A stretch of 64,000 nt of DNA from Thermosynechococcus sp. CL-1. Its GTDB lineage: Bacteria; Cyanobacteriota; Cyanobacteriia; Thermosynechococcales; Thermosynechococcaceae. The DNA is taken from assembly GCF_008386235.1 (NCBI RefSeq), contig NZ_CP040671.1, positions 124,001-188,000 of the forward strand. Reading direction: 5' to 3'. Under the pieces are notes generated by a model, which saw nothing but the letters and a program-made list of their open reading frames with translations, was not told the origin of the DNA and made no database searches. The position numbers and the translations under genes were made by a program. Positions within the stretch are counted from its first letter, which is position 1. Each line of letters begins with the position of its first letter. This document shows, piece by piece, positions 17,796 through 26,587 of the stretch.

Positions 17796-18503
17796 CTACC
17801 ATGAATCCTGCACCACTTCAGTAGAGTACAGTACTTTATACAGAAGTTCGGCACGCTGCCAATCCTCAAGGGTATCGACATCCACAACCCGCCACTGGGG
17901 AATGACAAGACCAATACCTTGCTGATGAATACTGATGTCTGCAAGCCATGCTTCAGTTCTGCCCCAGTAGAACTGACCTGCATCATAATAAGCAGGCTCT
18001 AAATCCTGAGTGCGTTCTTGCTCATACTCTGGATAAAAAGGCTCCATCTGACCAGATGGATGTCGTCGTAAAGCTCGCTGTATGGAGGAAGGAAAGTTCG
18101 TTACGGGAAAAACATAGGAAGCATTAGAACTAAGTAGCATGTCGAAGGCAGCTTTGAGATCATCAACCTGTAGCAGCGGCACGGCGGGGTAAATACAGCA
18201 CACTAGTTCAGGATGACAACCCTGCTCTTGCAATACTTGAATACCATGAGCAATGACTTGTGTGGTGCCTGCATAGTCGTCAGCTAGGGAAGCTGGCCGC
18301 ACAAAAGGAACCTCTGCACCCCATTGAGAAGCAATAATAGCAATCTCTGGGTCTTCAGTAGAAACAACGATGCGATCAAATAAGCAGGAGTCTTGAGCGA
18401 TCGCGATCGCGTAAGCAATCATCGGCTTTCCACAGAAGTTACGGATGTTTTTACGAGGAATTCGCTTGCTTCCTCCCCGCGCAGGAATAATCGCGACTTT
18501 CAT
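17796..18503 (-). CDS. pseF: Pseudaminic acid cytidylyltransferase
   Basis: A 235-residue CMP-nonulosonate synthetase that activates the sugar with CTP. The start AIIPARGGSKRIPRKNIRNF is the nucleotide-binding signature. FDRIVVSTEDPEIA, YPAVPLLQVDDL and PVTNFPSSIQRAL are as in PseF, and YYDAGQFYWG near the end separates PseF from NeuA. GC content is higher than its pseG and pseI neighbours and an overlapping HIP1 site lies at about 18397, so this gene may have a different history from the rest of the run. First gene of the minus-strand run. Confidence 0.9.
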   Translation of the reverse strand: MKVAIIPARGGSKRIPRKNIRNFCGKPMIAYAIAIAQDSCLFDRIVVSTEDPEIAIIASQWGAEVPFVRPASLADDYAGTTQVIAHGIQVLQEQGCHPELVCCIYPAVPLLQVDDLKAAFDMLLSSNASYVFPVTNFPSSIQRALRRHPSGQMEPFYPEYEQERTQDLEPAYYDAGQFYWGRTEAWLADISIHQQGIGLVIPQWRVVDVDTLEDWQRAELLYKVLYSTEVVQDSW

Positions 18504-18551
18504 TATGTTAGGGTTGCAGTATAGTTCGTCAGTAGTTTACTGGTTCTCTTT

Positions 18552-18683
18552 ATGAGTCATCCTGCGCTCTACAATACCGATTTTTATGCGTGGACGCAAG
18601 AGCAGTGTCAAGCTCTTGTCAATAAGGCATGGGCAGATCTGGATGGATTAAATTATGTTTTCCCCTGTCTTTATCTATAGCGA
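18552..18683 (+). pseudogene. DUF29 gene, N-terminal stub
   Basis: An ATG-started frame encodes ALYNTDFYAWTQEQCQALVN, the conserved N-terminus of DUF29 proteins, which are usually about 140-150 residues. It leaves homology at about residue 33 and then runs 10 codons into the start of the deacetylase gene before a stop. The stub ends exactly where the next gene begins, so it is a truncation scar, not a functional gene. Confidence 0.65.
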
Positions 18684-19572
18684 TCGCTTCCTCGAACACC
18701 GCTGCCGCCAGTTTCACTTTGAGCGACCCGAACGGTTAGTGGCCATCCGTCAGCACTTACAGGCAGCATTTCCAGCAGCAGAATGGCGTGAACCTACGCC
18801 TGTCGGAGAAGGATTAACTCCTTGGCTGGAAAAGGTACATAGTCGGGTGTATTTAGACCAATTAAGGCGGATTGCAGCAGAAGGGGGTGGCTGGCTAGAT
18901 CCCGATACCTACCTCAATGACCAGAGCGATCGCGTAGCACGATTAGCAGTACAGGCGTGGCTCGATGGGGTAGATTTAGCTGTACAGCGGCAGCAACCGA
19001 TTTTTGTTTTGGCACGCCCCCCCGGCCACCATGCGTTGCGGGAGCGGGGAATGGGCTTTTGCCTACTAGCGAATGCAGCCATTGCTGCCCACTATGCCCT
19101 CAGTCTGCCAAGGATAAGACGAGTCGCAATTCTCGATTGGGATGTCCACCACGGCAATGGTACCCAAGCACTGGTTCAAGACCATCCTCGGATTGCCTAT
19201 TGTTCGCTCCATGAGTTTCCTGCCTATCCCTATACGGGGGATGGGGGCGATCGCGGCCCCTACAATAACGTCCTCAACTTACCCATGCCCACAGGCTCCA
19301 CTGGAGCGGCCTATCGCACTGCTTTTCAAGATCAAGTCATGCCCTTTTTGCAGCAATTTGGCGCAGATGTGCTTATCATCAGTGCGGGCTACGATGCCCA
19401 CCGCGATGATCCCCTTTCTAGCATTGAATTACAGGAGGCAGACTATGGCTGGATGATGCACCAGTGCTTGCAGATCACTCACTGTATTGTCATTGGCTTG
19501 GAGGGAGGGTACAACCTTAATGCCTTGGGGCGATCGCTAGTTGCTACAGTTAAGGTGATGGCTCACGACTAA
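18655..19572 (+). CDS. Histone deacetylase superfamily protein (AcuC/acetylpolyamine-type)
   Basis: A 305-residue zinc amidohydrolase. Conserved blocks: HFERPERLVAI near the start, RPPGHHALRERGMGFCLLAN with the catalytic His pair, LDWDVHHGNGTQ with the zinc Asp and His, SAGYDAHRDDPL with the second zinc Asp, and LEGGYNL at the end. It may deacetylate lysine side chains, polyamines or small amides. GC-rich with HIP1 sites, unlike the AT-rich genes on both sides, so it looks native. The start lies inside the DUF29 stub frame. The 3' end overlaps the convergent FkbM methyltransferase by 23 bases. Confidence 0.9.
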   Translation: MFSPVFIYSDRFLEHRCRQFHFERPERLVAIRQHLQAAFPAAEWREPTPVGEGLTPWLEKVHSRVYLDQLRRIAAEGGGWLDPDTYLNDQSDRVARLAVQAWLDGVDLAVQRQQPIFVLARPPGHHALRERGMGFCLLANAAIAAHYALSLPRIRRVAILDWDVHHGNGTQALVQDHPRIAYCSLHEFPAYPYTGDGGDRGPYNNVLNLPMPTGSTGAAYRTAFQDQVMPFLQQFGADVLIISAGYDAHRDDPLSSIELQEADYGWMMHQCLQITHCIVIGLEGGYNLNALGRSLVATVKVMAHD

Positions 19573-20317
19573 AAATGCCATCTACTTGAAGCAAGTGACC
19601 AGTACTTAAGTCTGCAAATCCAGGGACTAAACCGACTAGCCTATAACCATAACCCTTCATCAATCCAAGCATATCCTCAAATAAAATTTCACCTTCATAT
19701 AAGCTGACTAGTGACATTTCCAGTTGAATTAGAAGAATTTTTTTCAAAGAGTTTTCTGCACCTTTCAATACTTTACTTTCAAATCCTTGAGTATCTATTT
19801 TCATAAAAATTTTATCTTGTGAACTAGCTATATTAATAAAAATAGAATCTAGTGTTTTGATAGTAATATTCTCTTTAGATATATATTTTGAATTTGGTGC
19901 AGCATACAAATGGGCTTGCATCATGTTTAAGAGAGAGCTACTATAACTATTTTCAGAAATATTAATTTCAGCTTCACCGGTAAAGTCACCTAGGGCATAA
20001 TTATAAACAGTCCACAGCTGATCATTTCTAGCCTTTATTTCTAGTATTTTGAATGCTGAACTTAAAGGCTCAAAAGAGTTAATTTTACCTGAATAACCAA
20101 TTTGATCACGTAGAAGCGATACAAACTGACCAGTGTTTGCACCTACATCAATTATGTTATCAATTTGATAAAATTTGATTAACCTAGCAAGTCGAGCAAC
20201 TGGATGGGAATCAGGACGGTAACGAACAAGATCATAGCCAAATTTGCGAAATATTTTTTTGATAAAATTTTTTAAGTTAGTCATTTTTGTTTTTGAGTTA
20301 CTATTCAAGATAAGCAT
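19550..20317 (-). CDS. FkbM-family methyltransferase
   Basis: A 255-residue SAM methyltransferase of the FkbM family, usually O-methylating sugars in surface glycans. Visible motifs are NIIDVGANTGQFVSLLRDQ, NSFEPLSSAFKILE, and MKIDTQGFESKVLKGAE with the catalytic-region Asp. An internal ATG at residue 12 is an alternative start. The first codons overlap the preceding glycosyltransferase gene by 17 bases, showing co-transcription. AT-rich, no HIP1 sites seen. Confidence 0.85.
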   Translation of the reverse strand: MLILNSNSKTKMTNLKNFIKKIFRKFGYDLVRYRPDSHPVARLARLIKFYQIDNIIDVGANTGQFVSLLRDQIGYSGKINSFEPLSSAFKILEIKARNDQLWTVYNYALGDFTGEAEINISENSYSSSLLNMMQAHLYAAPNSKYISKENITIKTLDSIFINIASSQDKIFMKIDTQGFESKVLKGAENSLKKILLIQLEMSLVSLYEGEILFEDMLGLMKGYGYRLVGLVPGFADLSTGHLLQVDGIFSREPSP

Positions 20318-21260
20318 TTATTAAATTACTAAATTTGAAATAAATTCTTCTTAGAAGATATGTTAAATTTTTTGGAAAATACAGATACTTACCTCCATAA
20401 CGTTCTTCAAAATCGCGTTGATCTAGTTCTTTATTCAAACTAATATCAACTGGATGTATAATTTCTCCAATAGAAAATACTGGCAGATTTGCCAAAGAGT
20501 CATTGGGGTTGTGTGTATGTGTGGCATCGCTCCCATAACCTATATTACTGACCAAGTTAACAATTGGAGTTACAGTAAAAGATTGTGGTGCATAGTACCA
20601 TTTGCAAGCTAGCCACTGATAATCCCAAGTATCGATCTTACCTTGATAGGTAAGGTCAAAGATTTTTTGCCAATATCTACGTTCAACAGGATCATCAAAC
20701 CTCATTTTCCACTCTACAGAGCTTTTCCATAAAGGCCAAAAAGGAATATCAACTTGATATTTCTTCCATGATCGTCTCCAAGTTGCCCATCCCCATATAT
20801 GGCAGTATTTTGAAAAATAGTAGCTACTCTGATTTTGTATCATCCGCTTCTGAAAATTGTTTCCTGTAATTGCCCAGACGTTTGAGTCATTTACATAATA
20901 GTCAAGCAATTCATCACAAAACCTAAAAAAGTCAGGATGGGGCAAACAGTCATCTTCTAGAATAATCCCCTTTTCTTCATGCTCAAAAAACCAAGTAATA
21001 GCACTACTGACCGCTATCTTACACCCTAAGTTCTTCTCGCGAAACAAAGTATTAACTTCACAAGGCCAATCAACCTGTGTCGCAATTTCCCTCGCCTGCG
21101 CAACCTTCTCAGCTTCCTCTTCTCGATCTGCCCTAGGTCCATCAGCAGCCACATATAACCTTGGTGGCCGAGCCTGACGAATCGCCTCAAAAACTCGTTG
21201 TGTCGTATGAGGACGATTGAAAATGAGAAAAAGAACTGCTTTACTCAGCTTATACTCCAT
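20301..21260 (-). CDS. Glycosyltransferase-like protein (GT-A fold)
   Basis: A 319-residue protein from the ATG at 21260, chosen because it overlaps the previous gene's stop by 11 bases. An upstream GTG at 21296 would add 12 residues. KAVLFLIFNRPHTTQRVFEA and LYVAADGPR form a nucleotide-sugar-binding start, GIILEDDCLPHPDFFRFCDE carries a metal-binding acidic motif, and HIWGWATWRRSW is typical of this bacterial family. It should add a sugar to a surface glycan; donor and acceptor are unknown. AT-rich and part of the minus-strand run from 23374 to 19550. Confidence 0.8.
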   Translation of the reverse strand: MEYKLSKAVLFLIFNRPHTTQRVFEAIRQARPPRLYVAADGPRADREEEAEKVAQAREIATQVDWPCEVNTLFREKNLGCKIAVSSAITWFFEHEEKGIILEDDCLPHPDFFRFCDELLDYYVNDSNVWAITGNNFQKRMIQNQSSYYFSKYCHIWGWATWRRSWKKYQVDIPFWPLWKSSVEWKMRFDDPVERRYWQKIFDLTYQGKIDTWDYQWLACKWYYAPQSFTVTPIVNLVSNIGYGSDATHTHNPNDSLANLPVFSIGEIIHPVDISLNKELDQRDFEERYGGKYLYFPKNLTYLLRRIYFKFSNLINAYLE

Positions 21261-21921
21261 TTGCATCACTAAAGAGTTCGTAAATTTGTTCAGCACTATT
21301 TAATCTTACAAAGCTACCATCTGTTGGTTCTATTGAATAACCGAATTTCTTCTCGGCTTCTATGGGCGACATATTTGAAAAATCTAGTGCTATACCAATA
21401 ATTCCACCGTTCTTAGTTACTCTAATCATTTCAGAAGCTGCCTTTTCAGGATTTTTGCTGTATGAGATAGTCCAGCCGCATATTATTACATCAAAGGAAC
21501 TATCTTCATAGGGCATAGAGTGCATATCTCCAAGATCAATTAGAGGTGAGTAGCTTATTAAGTCTAGGCCTTTAACATTTTTGAAACCCCAACTGAATAA
21601 TCGAAGTAAGTCGTTTTCAGTTCTTGGCCCAATCACTAGAATTGAAGACTCAGGAAACACTGTTTCTATACCCAATAATGGTACAATGAGTTTATTCATT
21701 CGAGGCATTAAAAAGTCTAATTTATGATTTTTAACTGACTTCATATTGTGAAATATAGTCAACTCAAATGCATTATCTGATTCTAATGACTTAATTCCGC
21801 GAGTTAGAGCAAAATATTTCAAACGAAGGGAGCCAATAAAAAATCTGACATAGTCAATTCTTAAAAACTGACATAATGAGTTACTAACTTTAGATTTAAT
21901 CTTTTTCAGAAAATATTGCAT
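21250..21921 (-). CDS. SAM-dependent methyltransferase
   Basis: A 223-residue methyltransferase-like protein. SILVIGPRTENDLLRLFSWG occupies motif I in a variant form with Pro-Arg in place of the usual Gly run. VKGLDLISYSPLIDLGDMHS follows, then SFDVIICGWTISYSKNPEK and RVTKNGGIIGIALDF. The weak motif I leaves some doubt about activity. It begins one base after the 483-residue gene and overlaps the glycosyltransferase start, so the four genes from 23374 form one operon. Confidence 0.75.
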   Translation of the reverse strand: MQYFLKKIKSKVSNSLCQFLRIDYVRFFIGSLRLKYFALTRGIKSLESDNAFELTIFHNMKSVKNHKLDFLMPRMNKLIVPLLGIETVFPESSILVIGPRTENDLLRLFSWGFKNVKGLDLISYSPLIDLGDMHSMPYEDSSFDVIICGWTISYSKNPEKAASEMIRVTKNGGIIGIALDFSNMSPIEAEKKFGYSIEPTDGSFVRLNSAEQIYELFSDANGV

Positions 21922-21922
21922 T

Positions 21923-23374
21923 TCAACTCCTTTTTATAAATTGAAATAACCGGGTCAATTTTAGCTTCATTTCATATAATCTCGAAAAGATCTGATTTTC
22001 ATAGGATAAATTCTCGTCCACAAATTTACCCTGAAATAAGTTATAAGGCTTGTAGTACGAAAATAAGTTTCCATAAAGCATATAATAATATCCAAAAGGA
22101 AGTGAGTTTTTAGTCTCTTTAGGTTCAAGTTTTTTCAAAGATAAGTAGTCCCTTAGCTCCTGCAACGATGATGGCTCGTAAGTACAGTCTAATCCTTTGT
22201 AAGTAGCATCACCAATAGTAATCACAGGTTTACCAAGATAGGCTGCTTCTACTCCCATAGTTGAGCCATAAACAATAATCAGATCAGAGTTTTTAGCTAG
22301 CGCATAGGAATCAACCGGAGAGTAACTAGGTACTACCAATACATTCTTACCATTAAGGTTATTCCAAGAATCTCTCAGTTTCTGACTCTTTTGTTCTTTA
22401 TGAGGATGAACACGTATAACTAGCTCTACGTCATCTAGTTGTGCTGCATAATTTATAAGCCAATGAATTGATTCAATTTGTGACTTAAAAATAGGATGTT
22501 CTATTGAGTCTTCAACATAGATATATTCATCGTCACTGGAACTATAATACGTCCATCTATACTTTTTACTTTTTTCAGGAACCATCCCTTTTATCTGCTT
22601 TTCTGTGAAAGAAACCCAGCCGATTCCTTCACCTTTTATTTTTCTTAAAAAGTAAGATTCTGCTATTTCTTCTTTATTTTGATCTTGAGAAAGCTCCCAC
22701 ATTTCCTTTATTGATGCCCTAATAGCCTTAAAGTCATGGGGAGACTTATCCGATAAATAGTATCGCTCTTTTGTTGCGCCTCTTTCATGATATAGTAGAG
22801 GTATTGAATATTTTTTACATACATCAATAATTGGTTTCGAACAAGCATATCTTCCATTGTATGTTATGACTTTAAGAGGATTAAAACATTTAATTAATCT
22901 TTCTGCTGTTAGATATGTAGCGATTGCTGATTTGAAGTACCGCTCAATTAAGTTTTTATTGATATAGGGTTCTGGATCTTTCATGTATGAAACATAGGAG
23001 CTTGCAACTCCCATACCAATCTTAAAATCATCTATTCTTATTTCTTTTATCGATTGAATATCATTACAATTATCAATTTGATTCTGGATATTCTCAAAGA
23101 TTAATTTAGTTGATACTTCATCAGGAATTTCTATCCAGCAATTTTCAATACCGTATCTATTAAGAACTCTAAAGAGAGCTCTTACACGATTTTGACGACT
23201 TCTAGGAATAAATAATTTAGGTTTTGGAATATAGTCATCAGGATTATCTACATCAATGAATGCAATACCAACCTCAAGATCATTTGTTTTTTTGAGTTCA
23301 ATAGCAATCTCACCAGAGGTTTCTAAGTGAGGACAGTAGGCAAACGTTTCTATCAGTAATATATCTACGGCCAT
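21923..23374 (-). CDS. Capsule-type GT-B protein (KpsC/KpsS or CDP-glycerol transferase style)
   Basis: A 483-residue AT-rich protein without a confident family name. The C-terminal half carries VELVIRVHPHKEQKSQKLRD and YALAKNSDLIIVYGSTMGVEAAYLGKPVI, the donor-binding pattern shared by capsule transferases and CDP-glycerol polymerases. The N-terminal half has LLYHERGATKERYYL. It is therefore likely to build or modify a surface polymer, perhaps one containing the nonulosonic acid made by neighbouring genes. First gene of its operon, divergent from pseB. Confidence 0.65.
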   Translation of the reverse strand: MAVDILLIETFAYCPHLETSGEIAIELKKTNDLEVGIAFIDVDNPDDYIPKPKLFIPRSRQNRVRALFRVLNRYGIENCWIEIPDEVSTKLIFENIQNQIDNCNDIQSIKEIRIDDFKIGMGVASSYVSYMKDPEPYINKNLIERYFKSAIATYLTAERLIKCFNPLKVITYNGRYACSKPIIDVCKKYSIPLLYHERGATKERYYLSDKSPHDFKAIRASIKEMWELSQDQNKEEIAESYFLRKIKGEGIGWVSFTEKQIKGMVPEKSKKYRWTYYSSSDDEYIYVEDSIEHPIFKSQIESIHWLINYAAQLDDVELVIRVHPHKEQKSQKLRDSWNNLNGKNVLVVPSYSPVDSYALAKNSDLIIVYGSTMGVEAAYLGKPVITIGDATYKGLDCTYEPSSLQELRDYLSLKKLEPKETKNSLPFGYYYMLYGNLFSYYKPYNLFQGKFVDENLSYENQIFSRLYEMKLKLTRLFQFIKRS

Positions 23375-23492
23375 TTTTACCTTTTATGTAGTAAACTTGA
23401 TGATTAACAAACTTAAAATTTGTGCACTGAATTTAGCTGGAGTCACTTCGGATCGAAGTATAAGATATTCAGACTAGGAAACTTTGTCTTTT

Positions 23493-23512
23493 GTACAGTT
23501 TCAAAACTGTAC
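23493..23512. promoter_or_regulatory. Perfect 9-bp inverted repeat in the divergent pseB region
   Basis: GTACAGTTT, two bases, then AAACTGTAC. It lies between the divergent capsule-type gene (start 23374) and pseB (start 23653). The symmetric, AT-flanked form fits a dimeric regulator's operator better than a terminator. No regulator gene was found in the window. Confidence 0.4.
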
Positions 23513-23613
23513 TTTGTTCTTCATCATAAAGTAAATATGTAGGTTTGGTTACAATTCTATGCTGAAGATTAGCACGATCGCAAGAGGTAAAGTCCGTGTA
23601 CAATAGGAACTCA

Positions 23614-23652
23614 AAATTTATAGCTATGCGGATGCCGTAGAGGGTCTATAGG
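23614..23652 (+). repeat. Relic copy of the 3' end of the DUF3782 gene, before pseB
   Basis: This 39-base segment differs from 26550-26588 at only three positions and ends in the same stop codon context, GAGGGTCTATAGG. In the downstream copy it is the 3' end of the PD-(D/E)XK gene (encoding IYRYADAVEGL). Here it has no gene body; weaker similarity continues a little upstream. The pseB ATG begins right after it. It is evidence of a partial duplication flanking pseB-pseC. Confidence 0.75.
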
Positions 23653-24681
23653 ATGTCTCAAGGACTGACAAGAGAGAGTAGCATACTGGTGACGGGGGGT
23701 ACAGGGTCGTTTGGCCGTGCCTTTGTCAAGGAGGTGTTGCGGCAGTTCCCTGATATTCGACGTCTCGTCATTTTTAGCCGTGACGAGCTAAAGCAGTTCG
23801 AGATGGCTCAGGAGTTCCCCTACCAAAAGTATCTAGGTATCCGCTACTTCATTGGCGATGTTAGGGATCGCGATCGCCTACGCCGGGCTCTGAACAAGGT
23901 CGATATTGTGGTTCATGCGGCTGCCCTGAAGCAAGTGCCTGCGGCGGAATACAACCCCATTGAGTTTATTCGCACCAATGTCATGGGGGCCGAAAACGTC
24001 ATTCAAGCCTGCCTCGACACCGGTGTCAAGCAAGTCATTGCCCTCTCCACCGACAAGGCGGCTGCCCCCATCAACCTCTACGGGGCAACAAAGCTCTGTA
24101 GTGACAAACTCTTCATTGCTGCCAATAACTTTGCGGGTCGTGATCTGCGGTTCAGTGTGGTTCGCTACGGCAACGTCATGGGGTCGCGAGGCTCCGTGAT
24201 TCCTTTTTTCTTGAAAAAGCGCTGTGAGGGCTGCCTACCAATTACGGATCCAGCCATGACTCGCTTCAATATCTCCCTCCAAGAGGGGGTAGAAATGGTA
24301 CTGTGGGCACTGCAGCACAGTTGGGGGGGCGAAATCTTTGTGCCGAAAATTCCCTCCTACCGCATTCTCGATGTTGCAGAGGCGATTTGCCCGGAATGTG
24401 AGCAACAGTTTGTGGGTATCCGTCCAGGGGAAAAGATCCACGAAGAGATGATTACCACTTCCGATTCTTATACCACGGTTGATTTGGGTCAATACTATGC
24501 CATTTTGCCAACTCAGGGACGCTTCACGCTAGAAGAGTACTGTGCCCAAACAGGGGCAACACGGGTTAAACCGGGCTTCAGCTATAATTCTGGCACCAAC
24601 GATCGCTTCCTTAGTGTCGAGGAGCTACGCGCCCTGATTCGCCAACACGTTGACCCGAACTTTGTTCCAGGCAGGGGCTAA
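23653..24681 (+). CDS. pseB: UDP-GlcNAc 4,6-dehydratase (inverting)
   Basis: A 342-residue short-chain dehydrogenase that dehydrates and epimerises UDP-GlcNAc, the first step of pseudaminic acid synthesis. NAD-binding LVTGGTGSFGRAFVKEV is present. IDKV-type VDIVVHAAALKQVPAAEYNP and STDKAAAPINLYGATK, the latter with the catalytic Tyr-x-x-x-Lys, are typical of PseB. RYGNVMGSRGSVIPFF follows. GC-rich with HIP1-like sites. The stop is adjacent to the pseC ATG, so the two are translationally coupled. Confidence 0.95.
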   Translation: MSQGLTRESSILVTGGTGSFGRAFVKEVLRQFPDIRRLVIFSRDELKQFEMAQEFPYQKYLGIRYFIGDVRDRDRLRRALNKVDIVVHAAALKQVPAAEYNPIEFIRTNVMGAENVIQACLDTGVKQVIALSTDKAAAPINLYGATKLCSDKLFIAANNFAGRDLRFSVVRYGNVMGSRGSVIPFFLKKRCEGCLPITDPAMTRFNISLQEGVEMVLWALQHSWGGEIFVPKIPSYRILDVAEAICPECEQQFVGIRPGEKIHEEMITTSDSYTTVDLGQYYAILPTQGRFTLEEYCAQTGATRVKPGFSYNSGTNDRFLSVEELRALIRQHVDPNFVPGRG

Positions 24682-25845
24682 ATGGGCACAATTCCCTACG
24701 GTCGCCAAGACATTACGCCAGAGGATATTGCGGCTGTCGTTGACGTCCTGCAATCGGACTGGCTGACCCAAGGCCCCAAGGTTCCCGAGTTTGAAGCAGC
24801 ACTGGCCAGTTGTTGTGGTGCTCAGTATGCCGTCGCTGTTAGTAGTGCCACAGCGGCACTTCATTTAGCTTGTATTGCAGCGGGGCTACAGGGGGGCGAT
24901 CGCCTGTGGACATCGCCGATTACTTTTGTGGCCTCCGCCAATTGTGGCCTTTACTGTGGTGCCACGGTGGATTTTGTTGATATTGACCCCCACACCTATA
25001 ACCTGAGTGTTTCTGCCCTTGCCGACAAGCTAGCAATGGCCAAAAAGCAAGGGACGCTTCCCAAGGTCGTCATTCCTGTTCATTTGGCAGGGCAATCCTG
25101 TGAGATGGCTGCCCTTGCTGAACTTGCACAGACCTATGGCTTTACCCTCATCGAAGATGCCTCCCATGCCCTTGGGGGTCAGTACCGTGGCCGGCCCATT
25201 GGCTGCTGTGAATTCTCGACGATGGCGGTTTTTAGCTTTCATCCCGTCAAGATTATCACCACGGGTGAAGGCGGTGCCGTTCTCACCAATGATCCAGACC
25301 TCTACCAGTGCCTTATCCGTCTGCGCAGCCATGGCATTACCCGCGATCCCCAACAAATGGTGAGCGACTCCCACGGCCCTTGGTACTACCAACAACTGGA
25401 ACTGGGCTTTAACTACCGCATGACCGACCTCCAAGCCGCCCTCGGCCTACGGCAACTGCAACGCCTCGATCTATTTGTCGAGCGGCGGCGTTTTTTAGCC
25501 CAACGCTACCATCAATACCTTGCTGATTTGCCCCTCACGCTCCCCTTTCAGCATCCTGACACCCGCTCCAGTTGGCATCTGTACATCATTCGCCTGAAGC
25601 GAGACCAGATTCAAACTTCCCATCGCGAAGTCTTTGAAGCCCTGCGCGCCCTTGGGATTGGGGTGAATCTGCACTATATTCCTGTACATACCCAACCCTA
25701 CTATCAGCAATTGGGCTTTCAATGGGGAGACTTTCCCAACGCCGAAGCCTACTACCAAGAAGCGATTAGCTTGCCACTGTATTATGGACTGACCCTTGCT
25801 CAACAGGATCAAGTGATTCAGGCACTCAAGCAAGTCTTGGCTTAA
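24682..25845 (+). CDS. pseC: UDP-4-amino-4,6-dideoxy-L-AltNAc transaminase
   Basis: A 387-residue DegT/DnrJ/EryC1-type PLP aminotransferase that aminates the 4-keto product of PseB. The start IPYGRQDITPEDIAAVVDVL is the family opening, VEDASHALGGQYRGRPIG-type sequence (LIEDASHALGGQYRGRPIG) holds the cofactor Asp, and VFSFHPVKIITTGEGGA holds the PLP lysine. LGFNYRMTDLQAALG closes the active site. It follows pseB with no gap. The product amine is normally acetylated by PseH, which is not found here. Confidence 0.95.
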   Translation: MGTIPYGRQDITPEDIAAVVDVLQSDWLTQGPKVPEFEAALASCCGAQYAVAVSSATAALHLACIAAGLQGGDRLWTSPITFVASANCGLYCGATVDFVDIDPHTYNLSVSALADKLAMAKKQGTLPKVVIPVHLAGQSCEMAALAELAQTYGFTLIEDASHALGGQYRGRPIGCCEFSTMAVFSFHPVKIITTGEGGAVLTNDPDLYQCLIRLRSHGITRDPQQMVSDSHGPWYYQQLELGFNYRMTDLQAALGLRQLQRLDLFVERRRFLAQRYHQYLADLPLTLPFQHPDTRSSWHLYIIRLKRDQIQTSHREVFEALRALGIGVNLHYIPVHTQPYYQQLGFQWGDFPNAEAYYQEAISLPLYYGLTLAQQDQVIQALKQVLA

Positions 25846-25904
25846 GGCCGTGACGCCAACAGTCCCTCCCCTAGAATTGAAAACAGCTCAGGTAAAAGCA
25901 TGTC

Positions 25905-26587
25905 ATGGAGCAGGCAGAGATTATTGCCCTCATTCAACAGGAGCTACCTCGGCTCGTGGCTCAAGATCCCAGCCTGAGGGACTTTGTCCTGCGCACAGTC
26001 TCAGAATTATCCCTTCCCCGTCGTGAGGCAGATATTAAGTTCGATCGCATCCTAGAGGAACTGCGGCGCGATCGCGAGGAACAAGCCCGTCGTTGGGAGG
26101 AAGAAAATCGTAAATGGGAAGCACAAGTCCGCAGATGGGAGGAACAGGATCGCCGCTGGCATGAGCAACTTGCAGAAATTCGGCGTCTGGATAAACGGTT
26201 TGAGAGTACGATAGGTGCCCTAGGTGCTCGCTGGGGCATTGCCTCTAAAACAAGTTTTCGGAAGGCACTTGCTGGGATCTTGACGGAATCCTTTGGGGTT
26301 GAAGCCTCTGGGACCATGAGGGCGAGGTCTTTGGTCGTCCGGATCAGGTGGAACTAGACTTGATCATCAAGAATGGTCTCACGATCGCCTGTGAAATTAA
26401 ATCTTCAATTGACAAGGCAGGGATGTATATCTTTGATCGCAAGGTGAATTTTTATGCACGGCACCACCAACGCCAAATTGACCGTAAAATCGTGATTTTG
26501 CCAATGGTAGATGATCGAGCACGACCGGTTGCCGCAGCATTGGGAATAGAAATTTATCGCTATGCCGATGCTGTAGAGGGTCTATAG
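25905..26587 (+). pseudogene. DUF3782-type PD-(D/E)XK protein, frameshifted
   Basis: Two frames make up one gene of about 227 codons. The first (from ATG 25905) holds a tryptophan-studded coiled coil, RRWEEENRKWEAQVRRWEEQ, and the start of the nuclease-like domain, GALGARWGIASKTSFRKAL. Near 26315 the homology passes to another frame, as EVFGRPDQVELDLIIKNG and ACEIKSS, which contain the D...ExK residues of the PD-(D/E)XK fold. A single-base indel would restore it. A sequencing error is possible, but the nearby relic of the same 3' end suggests rearrangement here. Confidence 0.7.
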
